Origin: an uncultured Lachnospiraceae bacterium
Lineage (GTDB): Bacteria; Bacillota; Clostridia; Lachnospirales; Lachnospiraceae
Assembly: GCA_949840805.1 (NCBI GenBank)
Contig: CATKXR010000053.1
Span: 1 to 36,267, forward strand
Reading direction: 5' to 3'
DNA length: 36,267 bases
The translations under genes were made by a program, and so were the position numbers. This document shows, one piece after another, positions 8,075-19,000 of the stretch (positions are counted from its first letter, which is position 1; the number at the start of each line of letters is the position of its first letter). The notes under the pieces were generated by a model. The model saw nothing but the letters and a program-made list of their open reading frames with translations, did not search any database and was not told where the DNA came from.

Positions 8075-9790
8075 TTATTCTTCCTCCCTTGCCTTGATAT
8101 TCCTGCTGACTCCAAAGAACCGGATTAGCGTGTTCATAATCAGCACGGCCCCGTAAGTGATGGCAATCAGCACGGTTGCGTAAGCGCAGGCCACACCATA
8201 ATTGCCCTTCTCCGCCTGCTCATTGATCTGGCAGGTAATGAGCAGAAAGTCCGGAGTCACCAGCAGAATAATAGCTGAAATAGCCGTAATACTCCGCACG
8301 AATGCCGTGACCAGCCCGCTGAAAAAAGAATCCTTGATAAGCGGCAAGGTCACTGTCATAAACACCCGGGCAGAATTAGCTCCCATATCGTATGCAGACT
8401 CTTCAATGGATTTGTCAATCTGGCGCAAAGCGGAAATGCCGCTCCTGGTTCCTGTAGGAAGGCTTCTTACAATAAATACGATAATCAGAATCGCCCCTGT
8501 TCCATAAAGCCCGCTCAACACCCCTGTCCGGAAAAGCCCATTGGCGTAACCCCGGATATATCCGATTCCCAGCACGGTTCCGGGTACTGCCATAGCCAGC
8601 ATGGACACAAACTCTATAAAACCCTTTCCCTTAAACTTTTTCTTCACCACCAGATAAGCAATCACCATGGACAAAAAAGCCGTCAGCGGTGACGCTATCA
8701 GGGAAAGGACAAAAGAATCCTTGAAGGCTTTCAGGCCGCTGGTACGCAGCATATACTGAAACCACTTCAAAGACAGGCTGTAATCCCTGCCCCACAAGGT
8801 AAACAGCGCCCCAAACGGCACCATCACATACATCAGCACCACAAACGCCGCCACCAGGGTACAGAATATTGTCAGCGGCACGGTCACACTCTTATCTTCG
8901 ATCAACATTCTCATACGGGACGCTTTTCCTGTCAGGGTGGCTGCTGTCTTCTTCTCCAGATAATACTTCTGGATCAGGAACAATACCACCGTCAATGACA
9001 GAAGCACCACAGACATAGCCGCTGCCCCGGTAGAATCATAAGCGCCTGTCACCTGCAGGTAAATGGTGGTGGCAAGAGTATCATAGGAACCGCCGATCAG
9101 CATGGGATTGGCAAAATCCGCCACGGACTCGATGAAAGTCACGAGAAAGGCATTTCCTAATCCAGGCAGCAGAAGAGGAAAGGTCACACTGGTAAATACC
9201 TTCCACCGGCTGGCCCCCATATCCCGGGTGGCCTCCTCTAAAGACGGGTCGATATTCTTCAAAAGGCCCTTTAACATCAGATAACATACCGGGAAAAAAG
9301 TCAGGGTCTGCACAATGGCAATTCCCTTTAACCCGTAAACATTAGAATCATAGATTTTTAAAAGGGAACGGGTAATTATGCCGCTCCGCCCAAACAACAT
9401 GATCATAGACAGGGACAGCACAAACGGCGGCGATACCACCGGCAGCATGGACACCACTGTAAACAGCTTTTCCAGCACCTTTGTCCTCAGCTTCACATAA
9501 ACCTCCACATAGGCAAACAAAAGCCCGATGGCTGTGGAAGCAATCCCCGTGATGATTCCCAGTACCAAGGTGTTTTTAAACGCTACCTGGAACCGTTCCA
9601 GGCTCAGAACCCGCGCAAACACCCCAAATGTTATACGGCCTTCTTCCAAAAAACTGTCCACTAGCAGCATCAGCAGCGGATATAAAATAAACAATGCCAA
9701 AAATACCAGCAGGACGGCAATCATACTGATCAGTATGGGATCGGAAAAAAACTTTCTGCGTTCCAGTTCGGCACTTTGTTTCCTGGACAT
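8075..9790 (-). CDS. ABC importer permease, two fused membrane domains (FbpB/AfuB type)
   Basis: A 571-residue inner-membrane protein made of two tandem binding-protein-dependent permease domains with about 12 membrane segments in total. Each half has its EAA loop for docking the ATPase: EEATRDMGASRWKVF in the first and EESAYDMGANSARVF in the second. The fused design is typical of the Fe(III)-type and AfuB-type importers. ATG 9790 has AAAGGGGGC upstream; a longer frame to 9841 lacks a good site. A GC-rich hairpin separates it from the lipoprotein gene, and the ATPase gene begins one base after its stop. Confidence 0.88.
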   Translation of the reverse strand: MSRKQSAELERRKFFSDPILISMIAVLLVFLALFILYPLLMLLVDSFLEEGRITFGVFARVLSLERFQVAFKNTLVLGIITGIASTAIGLLFAYVEVYVKLRTKVLEKLFTVVSMLPVVSPPFVLSLSMIMLFGRSGIITRSLLKIYDSNVYGLKGIAIVQTLTFFPVCYLMLKGLLKNIDPSLEEATRDMGASRWKVFTSVTFPLLLPGLGNAFLVTFIESVADFANPMLIGGSYDTLATTIYLQVTGAYDSTGAAAMSVVLLSLTVVLFLIQKYYLEKKTAATLTGKASRMRMLIEDKSVTVPLTIFCTLVAAFVVLMYVMVPFGALFTLWGRDYSLSLKWFQYMLRTSGLKAFKDSFVLSLIASPLTAFLSMVIAYLVVKKKFKGKGFIEFVSMLAMAVPGTVLGIGYIRGYANGLFRTGVLSGLYGTGAILIIVFIVRSLPTGTRSGISALRQIDKSIEESAYDMGANSARVFMTVTLPLIKDSFFSGLVTAFVRSITAISAIILLVTPDFLLITCQINEQAEKGNYGVACAYATVLIAITYGAVLIMNTLIRFFGVSRNIKAREEE

Positions 9791-9856
9791 AAGCTTACGC
9801 CCCCTTTCTTGCACTTGCAGAGAAACAAAAACAGGCAGCATGATACTTCAAACAAA

Positions 9857-9889
9857 ATGCCGCGTAACACAAGATGTATCACGCGGCAT
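9857..9889 (-). promoter_or_regulatory. Intra-operon hairpin between binding protein and permease genes
   Basis: ATGCCGCGT (9857-9865) pairs perfectly with ACGCGGCAT (9881-9889); on the minus strand TTTTGTTTG follows. Such a stem after a binding-protein gene can protect its mRNA end or partly terminate transcription, giving more lipoprotein than permease. Confidence 0.55.
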
Positions 9890-9971
9890 CCATCTTCCGC
9901 TGCCCTATACTGAAATCCCACGCCCTGACATCCGGGCGCCAATAACAGCAGCTCTCAACTCCTATGGCCTT

Positions 9972-11150
9972 TTATTCTGTTTTGAAACGGCTGTCGGCAG
10001 CGCTTCCTAACGCCTCAAAGAAATCTTCCACGTACTTTGCGCTGTTCTGTTTTGCATCTTCAAAATCATAATCAATGGTATTATTCATATCCAGCCCGAA
10101 CTGTTCTGCTTCCTGCGGCTGTGCAGCGTTAGAAAGCACCAGGAACTGATAGGAACCTGCTTCTTTTGCATGATCCACACACTCCGGAGACAAGGCATAC
10201 TCGATCCACAGCTTTGCTGCATTGGGATGTGTGCAGCCGTTAAAAATGGCAGTGGCGCCTACCTCGAAAGAGGTTCCGTCATCCGGGACGATCAGCTCAA
10301 TATTGTCATAACCCTGAAGGATCTGATAGATGCCGTCATGGAGAAAACCAATACCGATCACACACTCGCCCGGGCCTACCATCTTGGACGGGCCGGAACC
10401 TGACTTGGTGTACTGGTTAATGTTCTGGTCAAGCTTTTTGAAATATTCCATGGCTTCGTCATGGCCCTTCATCTGGATCATGGTATTGATGACCAGTTTA
10501 GCCGTGCCGGCGGTGTTGGGATTGGACAACATAATCAGACCCTTATATTCTTCCTTGGTCAGATCGTCCCATGTCTTAGGCGCCTCTATATTCAGACGCT
10601 CCAGCTCCTCCGTATTCACCATGAAGCCCAGAATCCCTTTATAAATTCCGTACCAGCAGTTAGTCGGATCCTTGTAATCCTCACTGATTAAGTTCTTTGC
10701 ATTCACTGCCTCGTACTCCATCAAAAGCCCGTCTGCCACTGCCTCGTTATAAGGATCCGTAGTGCCGCCGAACCATACGTCTGCAGAAGGTTTTCCTGCT
10801 TCTTCAGAGATCTTGGTGTATACCTCAGAGGTAGAAAGTCTCTGGAACTTGGTCTTAATGCCGTAAAGTTCTTCAAAATTCTTACAGGCCAATGACAGAT
10901 ACTCCTCCTCACAGGAACCATATACCGTCAGCTCGCCTTCTGCTTTCGCCGCCTCAATCAGGGCATTCATATCCCCTGCCTCTTCAGCCGGCGCTTCTGT
11001 CTCTCCCTCTGCTGCTGCCTCTGTCTGGGCCGGCGCTTCTGTGGCTGCCTCCGTCGGCGCCGCCGTAGTACCGGCATCTTTGCTTCCTCCGCAGGCAGTC
11101 AGGCCAAATACCATAGAAGATGCCAACAACAATGCCAGATTTTTTCTCAT
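9972..11150 (-). CDS. ABC importer substrate-binding lipoprotein (extracellular binding protein family 1)
   Basis: A 392-residue lipoprotein. The signal peptide ends at a lipobox (FGLTAC-GG, Cys20), so it is anchored to the outer face of the membrane. An Ala/Glu/Thr-rich linker runs to about residue 58. The mature domain contains GELTVYGSCEEEYL, SADVWFGGTTDPYNEAVADG and PKTWDDLTKEEYKG, typical of the FbpA/AfuA-like group. The Tyr-Tyr pair that binds Fe(III) in classic FbpA is not evident, so iron is not assured; sugar-phosphates or 2-aminoethylphosphonate are alternatives. AAAGGAGG precedes ATG 11150. It is the first gene of the three-gene importer operon. Confidence 0.85.
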   Translation of the reverse strand: MRKNLALLLASSMVFGLTACGGSKDAGTTAAPTEAATEAPAQTEAAAEGETEAPAEEAGDMNALIEAAKAEGELTVYGSCEEEYLSLACKNFEELYGIKTKFQRLSTSEVYTKISEEAGKPSADVWFGGTTDPYNEAVADGLLMEYEAVNAKNLISEDYKDPTNCWYGIYKGILGFMVNTEELERLNIEAPKTWDDLTKEEYKGLIMLSNPNTAGTAKLVINTMIQMKGHDEAMEYFKKLDQNINQYTKSGSGPSKMVGPGECVIGIGFLHDGIYQILQGYDNIELIVPDDGTSFEVGATAIFNGCTHPNAAKLWIEYALSPECVDHAKEAGSYQFLVLSNAAQPQEAEQFGLDMNNTIDYDFEDAKQNSAKYVEDFFEALGSAADSRFKTE

Positions 11151-11340
11151 AATTTACGTCCTCCTTTTCCTGTACCGTTACCTTGCGGTTCCCGGGACCG
11201 CCGCGTAAGCACTGCTCTTTCGAAAGCAGCCGCCTGCTGGCCTTTCCCGTACCGCTTATGGTAATAATACCACAAACAGCAAAAAATAGAAACCCTTTTA
11301 TGTAAATTTTATCCAAAAATCGGCAGGACCATTATCTGTT

Positions 11341-12126
11341 TTATTCCGTTTTTCCTTCTTCGCCCGTTTCACATACTTCTGTGCCGCTGTGTATAAACAC
11401 CCACTCCGTATCCGTAGAGCGCCTTTTTGAAAATCTATACCCCAATGAACAAAATTCCCTAAGCCTTTTCAATTCCGTCACCTGGTTTTCTGCCATATAC
11501 CGCACCATCTCACCCCGCGCCATTTTTGCAAAAGTCCCCTTCTGCTTTACCACTCCGCCTTCCAGTTCTCCGAACACTATGGTTATAAACCTGTCCCCTG
11601 GCTGCAGATATTTTTCCACTGCCCTGGAGTATTCCTTTGACGCTAAGTTCACGATAGTCCTGTCCTCGTCTAAAACCGCCTGGTACAGCCTCTCTCCCCA
11701 GAAATCATACAGATTCTTCTTACCCCCTGTCTTCAGGGCCGCCTGCATTTCCAGACGGTAAGGCGTTACCCTGTCAAACGGGCGAAGCACCCCGTAAAGG
11801 CCTGACAGAATCCGCAGATGTTCCTTTACATAATCTGCCGCCTTTCTTGTGAACACAACCGGGGCCATATGCTGGTACTGCAGCCCTTCATAAGCCAAAA
11901 GAGCCGGGGTAACTGCTTTTTCCGGATTCATCTTTGCATACCGGTCAAAATTCAGCTCTGCCAGCTTATCATTGCATTTCCATAAAGCCCTGGCTTCTTC
12001 AAAAGATAATCTGCGTATCTCCTCACATAATATTTTCGCTTCTTCCATAAATTGCGGAAAACCATCTGCCGGGAAATTCTCCGGATCTTCCCTCATCTTC
12101 TTAGCCGGTGAAATGATAATCTTCAT
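11341..12126 (-). CDS. yaaA: Peroxide stress protein YaaA (UPF0246/DUF328)
   Basis: A 261-residue cytoplasmic protein. The family signature MKIIISPAKKM opens the protein, and FWGERLYQAVL and NLASKEYSRAV are typical later blocks. In E. coli YaaA lowers intracellular free iron and protects DNA under hydrogen peroxide; the mechanism is not fully known. It begins 56 bases after addA on the same strand, so it likely belongs to the addBA transcript, which would join oxidative-damage control with break repair. GAGGAAG precedes ATG 12126. Confidence 0.93.
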   Translation of the reverse strand: MKIIISPAKKMREDPENFPADGFPQFMEEAKILCEEIRRLSFEEARALWKCNDKLAELNFDRYAKMNPEKAVTPALLAYEGLQYQHMAPVVFTRKAADYVKEHLRILSGLYGVLRPFDRVTPYRLEMQAALKTGGKKNLYDFWGERLYQAVLDEDRTIVNLASKEYSRAVEKYLQPGDRFITIVFGELEGGVVKQKGTFAKMARGEMVRYMAENQVTELKRLREFCSLGYRFSKRRSTDTEWVFIHSGTEVCETGEEGKTE

Positions 12127-12182
12127 TTTTGCACTTCCTCATTGAAACTCACAGGTATCTCTGCATCCATCAGCCATCCCTT

Positions 12183-15100
12183 TCACACAACAATCTCCTG
12201 CTGTATGGAAAGGGAATAAATAATCTTTTCCCTGACGTTTTTTCCGGTCATCTGCTCCAAAGCCCGCCCGTAATAATCAAGCTGTTGTCTGTAACGTTCT
12301 GACAAAATCCGGGCGCTTCGCACTTTGTCCGTCTTATAATCCACCACAATCAGCTCCTTGTCTTCTTCCATATAGGCATCAATGATTCCCTGAACCACCA
12401 CCAGCTCGTCACTGTCCCCGGCTCCCATCTCTCTTGCGGGAATTCCCACTACAAACTGCCGCTCCTTATAGAGCCTTCCTTCGCTCTCAGCCAGGCTCAT
12501 TCTTCTGCCAAGCTCCGACTGAAGAAATTTCCATATTACTTTGCAGTCGATCAGTTTCAGACTGTCTTTGCCAAATTTTCCTTTTTCTTCCAGTTCTGAA
12601 AGATAACGCTCCACGTCCTCTAAGCTTTTCATCTGTGAAAAGGGGAGCAGCTCCATGGCGCGATGGTAGGCAGTTCCCCGGGTAGCGCCATAATCGTCCT
12701 TATGCGAAACATCCTTCAGATAATACCGGAGTTCTTCCTTCTGCCTTTCCGGTTCTTCTTCTGGAAAAATCACTGCGCTCTCCCCTTCATCCGCCATCTG
12801 TCCCTGCTTTTTCAGTTCGGATACGGACATTTTGGTGTGCAGACTGATATCGGCCATATAAGGATACCGGTAATCCAAATGGGCCTTCAGCCGTTTTCGG
12901 TATTCCTCCTGATATTCCCTTTCCGGAGCCAGATTCAGCAAAAGCTCCCTGGAATGCTGGTCCCTCACCTGCCGGATCAGTTCCTCACCCACCGCATCGG
13001 CCAAAGGAATCTCCTCAAAACGAATGTTCGCCTTCCCGTCGCTTAAACTCATCAGCACCCAGTCCAGATAGGAACCGGCAGAAGCCAGAACCGTATAGGG
13101 GATCTGTCCGCCTGTCAAAGGTATCCGGGCATATTTTTCAAGGGATTTTTCCAGGTGCCGGTCTGTCCCGGTCATAATCAGCTTTTCCTTTGCCCGGGTC
13201 ATTGCCACATACAGTACCCGCAGTTCCTCTCCCAGATTATCCAGCTCCATCTTCCTGCGAAGGACATTTTTTTTCAGCGTGGCCGTCTTTAAGCGGCGTT
13301 CCAGATCCAGATAATCTGTTGCAATGCCAAGCTCCGGGTCAATCAGTATTTTCCCAAAGGTATCCTGCTTATTAAACTTTTTTCCCATTCCGGCCAGAAA
13401 AACCACAGGAAATTCCAACCCTTTGCTTTTATGGATGCTCATGACGCGGACGGTGTCATCTTCTTCTCCGGCTATAGAAGCCTCTCCAAAATCCGTATTA
13501 TACTTTTTTAGATTTTCTATGTAACGGATAAAATGAAAAAGGCCTTTGTAGCTGGTCTTTTCATAATCGGCCGCCTTCTCCACCAGCATATCCAGATTTG
13601 CCCTGCGGGTATCTCCTGCAGGCATGGCCGATACATAATGGTAATATCCGGTTTCCTCATACACCTTATAGATCAGCTCATGAATCGGCAGGTAGGAACT
13701 TTGCGCCCGGAAACGATAGAGCAGGGAACGAAAAGAACGCAGCTTCTCTTCCAGAATACCTCCGCTCCCCTCCCTGTCTTCCAAAAACCGGGACATCGCT
13801 GCAAAAATTCCCCGATCCTGCCCGGGATCCGCGCACTTCCGGTAAAAAGATACCATCTCTGCCAGCTCGGAATCTTCCACGCCCACAATCGGAGATTTCA
13901 GCACTGCCGCCAGGGGAATATCCTGCATAGGATTATCAATCACCGCCAGCATGCTTAAAACAATCTCCACCTCAGCGGCTGCAAAATATCCCACCCGTGA
14001 TTCCGCGCAGGCAGGGATTCCTTCGTTCATCAGCACAGACAGGAAATTCTCTGTCCAGCCTGTGGTGCTCCTGAGAAGAATCACGATATCCCGATACCTT
14101 GCAGTCCGGTATCCCCCTGTCCCGTTTAACTTTTTGTCCCATATAAGAAGGCCTTTTTGGGTATCTGTCAATTCCCGGATCTTACCGGCAATCAGCTTTG
14201 CCTCCAGCTCCCTGGCCGTAAAATCAGCAGCGTCCTCCTCCAGCCCGGCGAGGGCTTCCGTTCCCGTGTCCATCACTATCAGCTCCGGGAACCCGGGCGT
14301 CCGCCGGCCTTCTGCTTTTGTTCCGGCATCCTCTGCCTCCGGAAACACTGCCCCCGGATGGAGCGCCGTTTCTTCCGTGTACCGGATGCCTCCCAGGTCT
14401 TCCGTCATAATTCGGTAGAACACGTCGTTAATCCCCTGAAGGACCTCTGCCCTGCTTCGGAAATTCTGGTGCAGTTCAATCTTTTTATTGGTTCCTTCTG
14501 CATGGCCATAAGCTTCATAAGTATGATACTTCTCCAAAAACAGCTCCGGCCTTGCCAGGCGGAATTTATAAATGCTCTGCTTCACATCTCCCACCATAAA
14601 CACATTCGGCTTCCCGAACCGCTCCCGGGACACGGCATGGAGCAGCGCTTCCTGCACTAAGTTGCTGTCCTGATACTCATCTACCAGCACCTCCTCAAAC
14701 TGACGGCTCAGCTCATCTGCAGCTTCCGTATAAACCGTCTGTTTTTTTGCACCTGCTCCGATGGCATCGTCTGCCGGTTCCTCCTGCTCTTCTTTCTCCC
14801 GGATCAGGACTTTTAAGGCTTCGTGCTCCAGATCATTAAAATCCACCAGATTCCGATCCCGCTTTTTTTCCTGATATCGTCTCGCAAATTCTTCTGCCAG
14901 CTCCAAAAGCATTCCCACCGGCTCCCGGGCTGCCGCCAAATCCTGAAGCATTTCCTCCGGCTCGGCAAAACAGACCTGTTCCTTCATTTTTGCCACTGCC
15001 TTTTTCACCCGATCCCTGCAGCCTGTCACAAAAGCTTTTTTCTCCGGATCTGTATTTTTATTCCGCACTGTGGCAAGCCGGGTCCAGGAAATCCCGGACA

Positions 15101-16022
15101 ATAAATCATATATCTGCCTGAAATCTTCCGCCGCCTCGATCTTAGCCAATTGTCTGACATCCAGCTCCAGCATAGGGCTGTAAACCTGCAGGATCTCGTC
15201 CTGACGGCATGCCTCCAAAGCCTCGGCGATCTGCTGTTTAAACTCTGACGCCTGTTTTTTTAAATCCTGCGTCAAAAACCTTACCCATGGAAAATCTTCA
15301 AATCTTCCACATTCCTCTCTGCCAGTCGGCCGTTCCTCCTCTTCCTTTTCTACGTCATCTCCCTTTCCTCTTCCATCTTCCTTTTCCGCGTCATCTCCTT
15401 TTCCTCTTCCATCTTCCTTCTCCTCAAGCTCCCTTCTGCACTGCAGAAACCATTGGCCCGGATAAGGATTGCTCTGGGAAAAGGTGTACACCTGCATGAT
15501 CAGTTCTTCGATCCCTGCATCATTCTTCCCCTGGGCATAGGTCTCCACAAACCGTACAAACCGTTCTCCGCCGTTGGTATAATAATCCTCCAGCATTTCC
15601 TGCATCACATCAGCCCGGAGCAGAATCAGCTCGCCCTCATCTCCGATCCGGAATGCCGGATCCAAATCCAGCATATTAAAATGGTTCCGTATCAGGTCCA
15701 GGCAAAAACTGTGTATGGTTGTGATCCTGGCATGGTGGACCAGCGCCGCCTGCATCTGCAGATGCTCGTCCTCCGGCGTCTCCTCCAGCTTTTTCTCAAT
15801 CGCCGCCCCGATCCTTTCCCTCATCTCCGAAGCCGCCGCGTTCGTAAATGTCATAACCAAAAGCTGGTCTATATCCAGAGGATGCTCGCCCTCCGTCACC
15901 ATCCGGATGATCCGCTCCACCAATACCGCCGTCTTGCCGCTTCCGGCGGCCGCGCTGACCAGCAGGTTGCTTCCCCTGCTTTCAATCACCTGTGTCTGTT
16001 CTCTTGTCCAGTTCACTGACAT
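12183..16022 (-). CDS. addA: ATP-dependent helicase/nuclease subunit A
   Basis: The 1279-residue AddA (RexA) subunit of the AddAB enzyme, which unwinds and trims double-strand breaks before RecA loading. UvrD/Rep helicase motifs are in order: Walker A AAAGSGKT (24-31), VDEYQDSN, GDVKQSIYKFR, LHQNFRSR and the late MSIHKSKGLEFPVVF block. The C-terminal RecB-type nuclease domain has GTAYHRAMELL and VVDYKTDK. Residues ~203-226 are a charged linker made of two near-identical 12-residue units, encoded by a 36-bp tandem duplication. ATG 16022 overlaps the end of addB by 10 bases and has GGGAGGAG upstream, so the two subunits are translationally coupled. Confidence 0.96.
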   Translation of the reverse strand: MSVNWTREQTQVIESRGSNLLVSAAAGSGKTAVLVERIIRMVTEGEHPLDIDQLLVMTFTNAAASEMRERIGAAIEKKLEETPEDEHLQMQAALVHHARITTIHSFCLDLIRNHFNMLDLDPAFRIGDEGELILLRADVMQEMLEDYYTNGGERFVRFVETYAQGKNDAGIEELIMQVYTFSQSNPYPGQWFLQCRRELEEKEDGRGKGDDAEKEDGRGKGDDVEKEEEERPTGREECGRFEDFPWVRFLTQDLKKQASEFKQQIAEALEACRQDEILQVYSPMLELDVRQLAKIEAAEDFRQIYDLLSGISWTRLATVRNKNTDPEKKAFVTGCRDRVKKAVAKMKEQVCFAEPEEMLQDLAAAREPVGMLLELAEEFARRYQEKKRDRNLVDFNDLEHEALKVLIREKEEQEEPADDAIGAGAKKQTVYTEAADELSRQFEEVLVDEYQDSNLVQEALLHAVSRERFGKPNVFMVGDVKQSIYKFRLARPELFLEKYHTYEAYGHAEGTNKKIELHQNFRSRAEVLQGINDVFYRIMTEDLGGIRYTEETALHPGAVFPEAEDAGTKAEGRRTPGFPELIVMDTGTEALAGLEEDAADFTARELEAKLIAGKIRELTDTQKGLLIWDKKLNGTGGYRTARYRDIVILLRSTTGWTENFLSVLMNEGIPACAESRVGYFAAAEVEIVLSMLAVIDNPMQDIPLAAVLKSPIVGVEDSELAEMVSFYRKCADPGQDRGIFAAMSRFLEDREGSGGILEEKLRSFRSLLYRFRAQSSYLPIHELIYKVYEETGYYHYVSAMPAGDTRRANLDMLVEKAADYEKTSYKGLFHFIRYIENLKKYNTDFGEASIAGEEDDTVRVMSIHKSKGLEFPVVFLAGMGKKFNKQDTFGKILIDPELGIATDYLDLERRLKTATLKKNVLRRKMELDNLGEELRVLYVAMTRAKEKLIMTGTDRHLEKSLEKYARIPLTGGQIPYTVLASAGSYLDWVLMSLSDGKANIRFEEIPLADAVGEELIRQVRDQHSRELLLNLAPEREYQEEYRKRLKAHLDYRYPYMADISLHTKMSVSELKKQGQMADEGESAVIFPEEEPERQKEELRYYLKDVSHKDDYGATRGTAYHRAMELLPFSQMKSLEDVERYLSELEEKGKFGKDSLKLIDCKVIWKFLQSELGRRMSLAESEGRLYKERQFVVGIPAREMGAGDSDELVVVQGIIDAYMEEDKELIVVDYKTDKVRSARILSERYRQQLDYYGRALEQMTGKNVREKIIYSLSIQQEIVV
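15344..15415 (-). repeat. 36-bp tandem duplication inside addA
   Basis: Two adjacent units (15344-15379 and 15380-15415) differ at only a few bases, and the start of a third is visible. The reading frame is kept: the units encode two copies of EKEDGRGKGDD-like residues in a charged linker. This site is likely to vary in length between strains. Confidence 0.7.
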
Positions 16023-19000
16023 AGCTCCTCCCAGATCTCATCTGCCCTTTTTCCCTTGAGCCTCCGGTACTCATAGCCGGAAGTTTTTTTATCAAAACCG
16101 CATACCGAATGGTACGGACAATAATCACATGCTGTCTTTTGCCCGCTTTTATACGGTTCCACTCCAATCTCGCCGTCTAAGATTTCCTGTCCTGCCTTTT
16201 TTACCTTCTCATGGACAAACCTGCGGAGACGGTCAAACCGCTCCCGATTGGCCACAGAGGACCTGCCCTCCTGTACCTCCCCGTCTTTTAACACTACCGG
16301 GATAATATCCGATTCCTTCTCAATCGTATTATCGAGATGACGGATGGCCTCCAGCTCGCTGTTGATCAGCCCGTTCATCCGAAGGCGGCGCAGGATTTCT
16401 TCATTAACCTGCTGCTCATCAGGCCGGCCGTTTTTCTCTACCATAGGATCCGAAATATTATAATACAGGATTCCGGCCGGAATCACTTCCTTATCCGGAA
16501 ACCTTCGCTCTGTCATCTCCATCACCGCATCCATATAGACCACGAGCTGCAGCTGCAGTCCATAGTAGATTGCCGCCAGGTCAAAACTTGTGCTGCCTGA
16601 TTTGTAATCAATGATCTTCACATAGACCTGCTGTCCGTCATCACATAAATCCAGCCGGTCTATGCGCCCCCGCAGATGCACCGCCTCGTCCGCTGACAGC
16701 GGAATTTTCATGGCCTCCAGATTATCCGCCGCTGAAAATGACACCTCAAAACCTGCCGGAGAAAAATCTCCCTTTTTGATCTGCTGCTGCAAAGCCCAGA
16801 CTGTCCTCTGGGTAATATGCTCTACCCGCCGGGCCAGATAGGCGTTGCGCGCGCTGCTGCCCAAAATCGTATTGCCGTACTCTGCCGTCACTTCTCCCAC
16901 ACAGTCCCGGACAAGCCCATCCCTGTCCTCATCGGAAATGGTGCGCCAATCCCGCCCCTGTTCCTTCATTCTCCGGAAACATAAGTCTATGGACGCATGA
17001 AACAGATTTCCCATGTCTGCTGCCGCCAGCTCATACCGCCGTCTTTGCAGAAGCTCCAGGCCGTATTGGAGAAAATGGGCATAGGCGCAGGCTGCATACT
17101 GTTCAAGCCTTGTCACGCTGCCGCTTAAAATATTCCCGTACAATGCCCGGGCTACCGCATGGCCGATTCCCTGCTTTTCATAGGTGGTAAATGCCGCCTC
17201 CAAAAGCTGTTTTGCCTCCTCGCCGTGCTCATCCGAATGCAAAAACCAACGAAACAGCTCTAAAAACTTTAAAACCTCTTCGTCCTGCTGCCCATTATCC
17301 TGTAAATTTGTATTTCCTGCGTCTTCGTTCTCTTCTACTTCCTCTCCTGCTCCGAATTCCCGCAGCCTCTGCGTCCATCCGGGCATATCCCGAAACTTCC
17401 CCAGCCCTGTCACCAACTGCTGCCTTGCCCTTTCCACGGAGTAAATATTCTCTAAGCTTCCTCCCTTGTCCTCGCCGCATACAAGCCCGGGAAACATTTT
17501 CCGAAGCTCCCCAATCAGGTAGGACGGCCTTCTGCTTTTCCCGTCCCCTCCCACATTGGCATAAGAAACAACCAGCTTCCCGGAAGGTTTTGTCATCATC
17601 AGATAGAGATAAAACCGCTGCCGAAAGCTGTCCTCCCTTGCCGTAGGCGCCAGCTCCAGGTCATGTTTTCCAAAAAATTCCCGCTCCTGGTCCGAAAGCA
17701 GGCTTCCCCTCTCTTTTTTCATAGGCACAATCCCATCGTTTACTCCCACGAAAAACAGGACCTTCACATGGGCCAGCCTGGTTCTTGTAATATCTCCCAC
17801 TACCACCCGGTCTACAGTCGCCGGGATGACTCCCACGGAAATTTCTCCGAACCCGGCATCCAGGATTTCCATAAATTCTTTCCGGCTGATCTGTTCTTCC
17901 CCCAAAAGCTCCGAAAACCGCTGTAAAAGCTCCGTCACCAGCCCATAAACCTGGCCGTATTCCTTAGCCAGCCTGTATTCCCCCACAGCCAGAAAATATT
18001 CCTGATATGCCTCCAGTTTCTCCTCCACACAGCAATCTTCCAAAAGCTCCCTCACGGCCTGTACCATCCCCGCCACTGTGGCGGGTCTTATTCCGAAAGC
18101 TTCTTTCAGCTTAAAAAGCGGAGCCATCACCTGATCCCGAAATTCATTTAACTCTGTCAGATTCAGCCCTTCCGCCTCCCTGTACGTCTTCTCCCACTTC
18201 TCGTTCCACCGCCTTGTCCCGCGGATCCCCATGGCGATCACATAATTCTCCATCCGGTCTGTCATCACCTGGTCTTCTGTCACCAGCCCGGTCCGAAGAT
18301 ACCGGAAGACGCTCTCATAAGAAAGATCCCGGCGCACTGCCTCCAGCGCCCCCCGGATCAGCTCCACCATAGGATTATCCAGTACGTTTTTCTTGTCATC
18401 CATGAAAAACGGGATCTGGTTCTGCTGGAACTGATGACTGATCTCCTTGCCATACCCGGCCAAGTCCCCGGTTACTACCGCCATATCCCGGTAGCGAAGG
18501 CCTTCTTCCCGGATCAGGGCCTGAATCCTTTCCACCACATGGGCAATCTCCCCGGAAGGATTTCCTGCCTGGTACATTTCCAGCCCGCCCTTTATCTCCC
18601 CCTCATAACATCCCTTGTGATAGCGGAACAGCTTTCTCTCCAGCCAGCAAAGTTCCGGATTATCCATAAAACGCAAGCTGCGCTGTTTGTCATTTTCCCT
18701 TCCCGGCCATATATCCGGAAGTCTTTCCACATGATTTTTCTCCGCCAGGCCCACACACCGCCTGACCATCTGGCTGCTCATATAAAACAGATTGTGAAAC
18801 CCTGTTCCTTTATAGATGGCGTCTTCTCCGTCTGCCGTCACCGTTATCATAACCTGCCTCGCGTGAATCAGGCACAGCTCCAGAATCCGGTATTGGACCG
18901 GGGTAAAGCCAGTATAGCCATCCAGCGCAATCACACTGTTCTTTATCATCTCTGACCGGGGCAGGACCCGGCACAGCACATCCAGCACTTCCTCTGTGGT

